NCBI GenBank assembly: GCA_050730835.1
Contig: JBOHNS010000042.1
Location: 1-6,259, forward strand
Length of the DNA: 6,259 bases
Source: JBOHNS01 sp050730835
Lineage (GTDB): Bacteria; Patescibacteriota; Saccharimonadia; Saccharimonadales; UBA4665
Direction: 5' to 3'
Shown: positions 5,281 through 6,259 of the stretch, in pieces
Position numbering within the stretch: position 1 is the stretch's first letter
Layout of the letters: every line of letters begins with the position of its first letter
Notes under the pieces: model-generated
What the model saw: only the letters and a program-made list of their open reading frames with translations
The model's database searches: none
What the model was told of the DNA's origin: nothing
Made by a program: the position numbers and the translations under genes

Positions 5281-5901
5281 ATGGCTTTTGGCTCTGGCGG
5301 ATTTAATTTGACTTATATCGTGGTTTTGATTGTCGTATTGCTGATTTCTATGACGGTGCACGAATTTATGCATGCGTTGACGGGATATTGGCTGGGAGAT
5401 TCGACCGCCAAAAGCGAAGGCCGATTGAGCCTTAATCCGGTGCGTCACATTGATCCGATGATGACGCTGGTTTTGCCGATTGTGACAATCTTGGTTTTTG
5501 GTGCGCCGTTTTTGGCGGCCAAACCAGTGCCGTTCGATCCGGGGCGCATCAAATACCGCGAATACGGTGCGGCGCTTTTGGCGCTGGCCGGACCGCTATC
5601 CAATTTGGTTTTGGCTTTTTTGGGCGCCTTATTATTTCATAGTTTGGCGCCGCTAAGTTTTATGTCGCAAGCCATGGCGCTGTTTGTGCAGATTAATGTC
5701 ATTTTGTTTGTGTTTAATTTGGTGCCGATTCCGCCGCTGGACGGTTCGCGTGTTTTATACGCCTTTGCGCCGGAACCGGTGCAGGAATTTATGCAACGGG
5801 TCGAGCCCTACGGATTTTTTATAATTTTAGCTTTAGTCTTGGTGGGTTTTGGCAGTTTACTGAGCAATGTTTATCAGTCGGTGCTTAATTTTTTGCCTTG
5901 A
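5281..5901 (+). CDS. site-2 protease family (M50) membrane metalloprotease
   Basis: A 206-residue integral membrane protein that would cleave membrane-embedded substrates. The zinc motif HEFMH (27-31) sits at the end of the first membrane segment (about 9-26). GDSTAKSEGRLSLNP (39-53) and the following HIDP (56-59) are typical of the short M50 group (S2P/M50B, YwhC-like). KPVPFDP (81-87) and AALLALAGPLSN (97-108) follow, then FNLVPIPPLDG (145-155), whose D154 is the third zinc ligand. Hydrophobic stretches at about 62-80, 97-119, 130-150 and 178-198 give about five membrane segments. No PDZ domain is present, so it is a minimal protease with no visible clue to its substrate. The start is fixed by the -10 box eight bases upstream. 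Leucine codons are mostly TTG/CTG/TTA, unlike the CTA-rich miaA. It is a single-gene unit ending in TGA. Confidence 0.92.
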   Translation: MAFGSGGFNLTYIVVLIVVLLISMTVHEFMHALTGYWLGDSTAKSEGRLSLNPVRHIDPMMTLVLPIVTILVFGAPFLAAKPVPFDPGRIKYREYGAALLALAGPLSNLVLAFLGALLFHSLAPLSFMSQAMALFVQINVILFVFNLVPIPPLDGSRVLYAFAPEPVQEFMQRVEPYGFFIILALVLVGFGSLLSNVYQSVLNFLP

Positions 5902-5912
5902 AGTTTTTCAAG
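5897..5912 (+). terminator. weak stem-loop at the end of the M50 gene
   Basis: CTTGAA-GTTT-TTCAAG forms a perfect 6-bp stem overlapping the TGA stop. The following bases are TCTCAAAAAA rather than a T-run, so it lacks the classic intrinsic terminator tail. Its role in ending the M50 transcript is doubtful. Confidence 0.25.
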
Positions 5913-5952
5913 TCTCAAAAAATTTTGCTGGCTAATGGGCAACGATTCCAGA

Positions 5953-5958
5953 TATAAT
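5953..5958 (+). promoter_or_regulatory. -10 box of the structured RNA
   Basis: A perfect TATAAT lies 8 bases before GCCGGG, the first strand of the RNA closing helix. The predicted transcription start (about 5965-5967) thus coincides with the helix start. The -35 region is poor; TTGCTG (5925-5930) is 22 bases away, too far. Confidence 0.6.
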
Positions 5959-5965
5959 TAAATAT

Positions 5966-6099
5966 GGCCGGGAACAATGCCGAGCGTATGATTATCTGAT
6001 ACTAATCATAAGGGAATTCAATATTTGGAGTCGCTACCGTGCGGCTACGTGCGAATACCCACCTGGAATATTTTCAGGTAAATCATTTCGGCACCCGGC
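5966..6099 (+). ncRNA. ssrS: structured RNA, probable 6S RNA
   Basis: No reading frame fills this stretch, but it folds well by eye. A closing stem pairs GCCGGG (5967-5972) with CCCGGC (6094-6099) and TGCCGA (5978-5983) with TCGGCA (6088-6093). TATGATTA (5987-5994) and TAATCATA (6003-6010) form a perfect hairpin. TCGC (6031-6034) pairs with GCGA (6051-6054) to close an apical arm. ACCTGGAA (6061-6068) pairs with TTTTCAGGT (6072-6079). The 3' half, ACCCACCTGGAA...TTTTCAGGT...CGGC, resembles the corresponding part of E. coli 6S RNA (TTCACCTTGAA...TTCAAGG...). 6S RNA imitates an open promoter and holds sigma-70 polymerase. At about 134 nt it is shorter than the usual 180-200, so another structured RNA remains possible. 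Confidence 0.55.
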
Positions 6100-6106
6100 T
6101 GACTTG

Positions 6107-6127
6107 TAATATTTAAACTAATATTTA
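6107..6127 (+). repeat. short direct repeat after the structured RNA
   Basis: TAATATTTA occurs at 6107-6115 and again at 6119-6127, separated by AAC. It lies between the structured RNA and tRNA-Pro. AT-richness alone could produce it, and no function is claimed. Confidence 0.4.
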
Positions 6128-6190
6128 TGAGCCGACGAATTTCAAAATGTTAATTTTTTATTTTGTAGATTAGAGTAATCAATTATACGA

Positions 6191-6259
6191 CAGGGTGTAG
6201 CTTAGTTGGTAAAGCGCTGGGCTGGGGGTCCAGAGATCGGAGGTTCAAGTCCTCTCACC
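6191..6259 (+). tRNA. tRNA-Pro(GGG), 3' end cut by window
   Basis: The cloverleaf can be read by hand. The acceptor 5' strand is CAGGGTG (6191-6197), whose partner begins CACC at 6256 and runs out of the window. The D arm is GCTT/AAGC (6200-6203/6212-6215). The anticodon stem is CTGGG/TCCAG (6217-6221/6229-6233) with loop CTGGGGG, giving anticodon GGG at 6224-6226 and G at position 37. The variable loop is AGATC. The T arm is GGAGG/CCTCT with loop TTCAAGT (6244-6250). A C at position 1 fits the C1-G72 pair typical of bacterial tRNA-Pro. The discriminator base and any CCA are not in view. Confidence 0.93.

Noticed and set aside
6163..6190. Promoter for tRNA-Pro
   Set aside because: TAGAGT and TAGATT are weak -10 candidates with no -35. 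TTATAC abuts the tRNA and would start transcription inside it.

Overview
The window looks like a compact bacterial chromosome segment of moderate GC. The short proteins, tight spacing, TGS-less ThrRS, start-proximal promoters and small M50 protease suggest a Candidate Phyla Radiation bacterium, possibly Saccharibacteria-like. That placement is my impression from protein style, not a search result. TGA ends the M50 gene, so there is no sign here of the UGA=Gly code of Absconditabacteria/Gracilibacteria.

Layout. Bases 1-110 are the thrS leader, with a possible -10 box, an extended leader hairpin and a strong Shine-Dalgarno (SD) site. Then on the + strand come thrS (111-1955), an alkyltransferase-like protein (ATL, 1978-2313), miaA (2324-3394), a winged-helix regulator with a degenerate nucleotidyltransferase-like domain (3432-4025) and a metallo-beta-lactamase-fold protein (4032-4658). 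The last two form a tight pair. rpmB (ribosomal protein L28) converges on them from the - strand (4750-4965). The 315-bp gap 4966-5280 separates rpmB from the divergent M50 protease gene (5281-5901) and holds a large decayed inverted repeat of heptamers. The window closes with a promoter and a structured RNA that resembles 6S RNA (about 5966-6099), then tRNA-Pro(GGG) cut by the window edge (6191-6259).

Function. The core is translation: threonyl-tRNA synthetase, tRNA A37 isopentenylation by MiaA, L28 and tRNA-Pro. Around it sit a DNA-damage recognition protein, a probable regulatory pair whose enzyme folds have lost catalytic motifs, and a membrane protease.

The most unusual signals are these. 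(1) Two inverted repeats are built from 7-bp units; one spans the ATL stop codon and the miaA start and seems to have added residues to both proteins. (2) At three genes an extended -10 box lies only 6-8 nt before the start codon with no SD, implying leaderless mRNAs. (3) GCTAGC and CTAG are strongly over-represented, especially in miaA. (4) Both the NTase-like and the MBL-fold protein lack their signature catalytic residues. No CRISPR array, insertion sequence or phage gene is visible.
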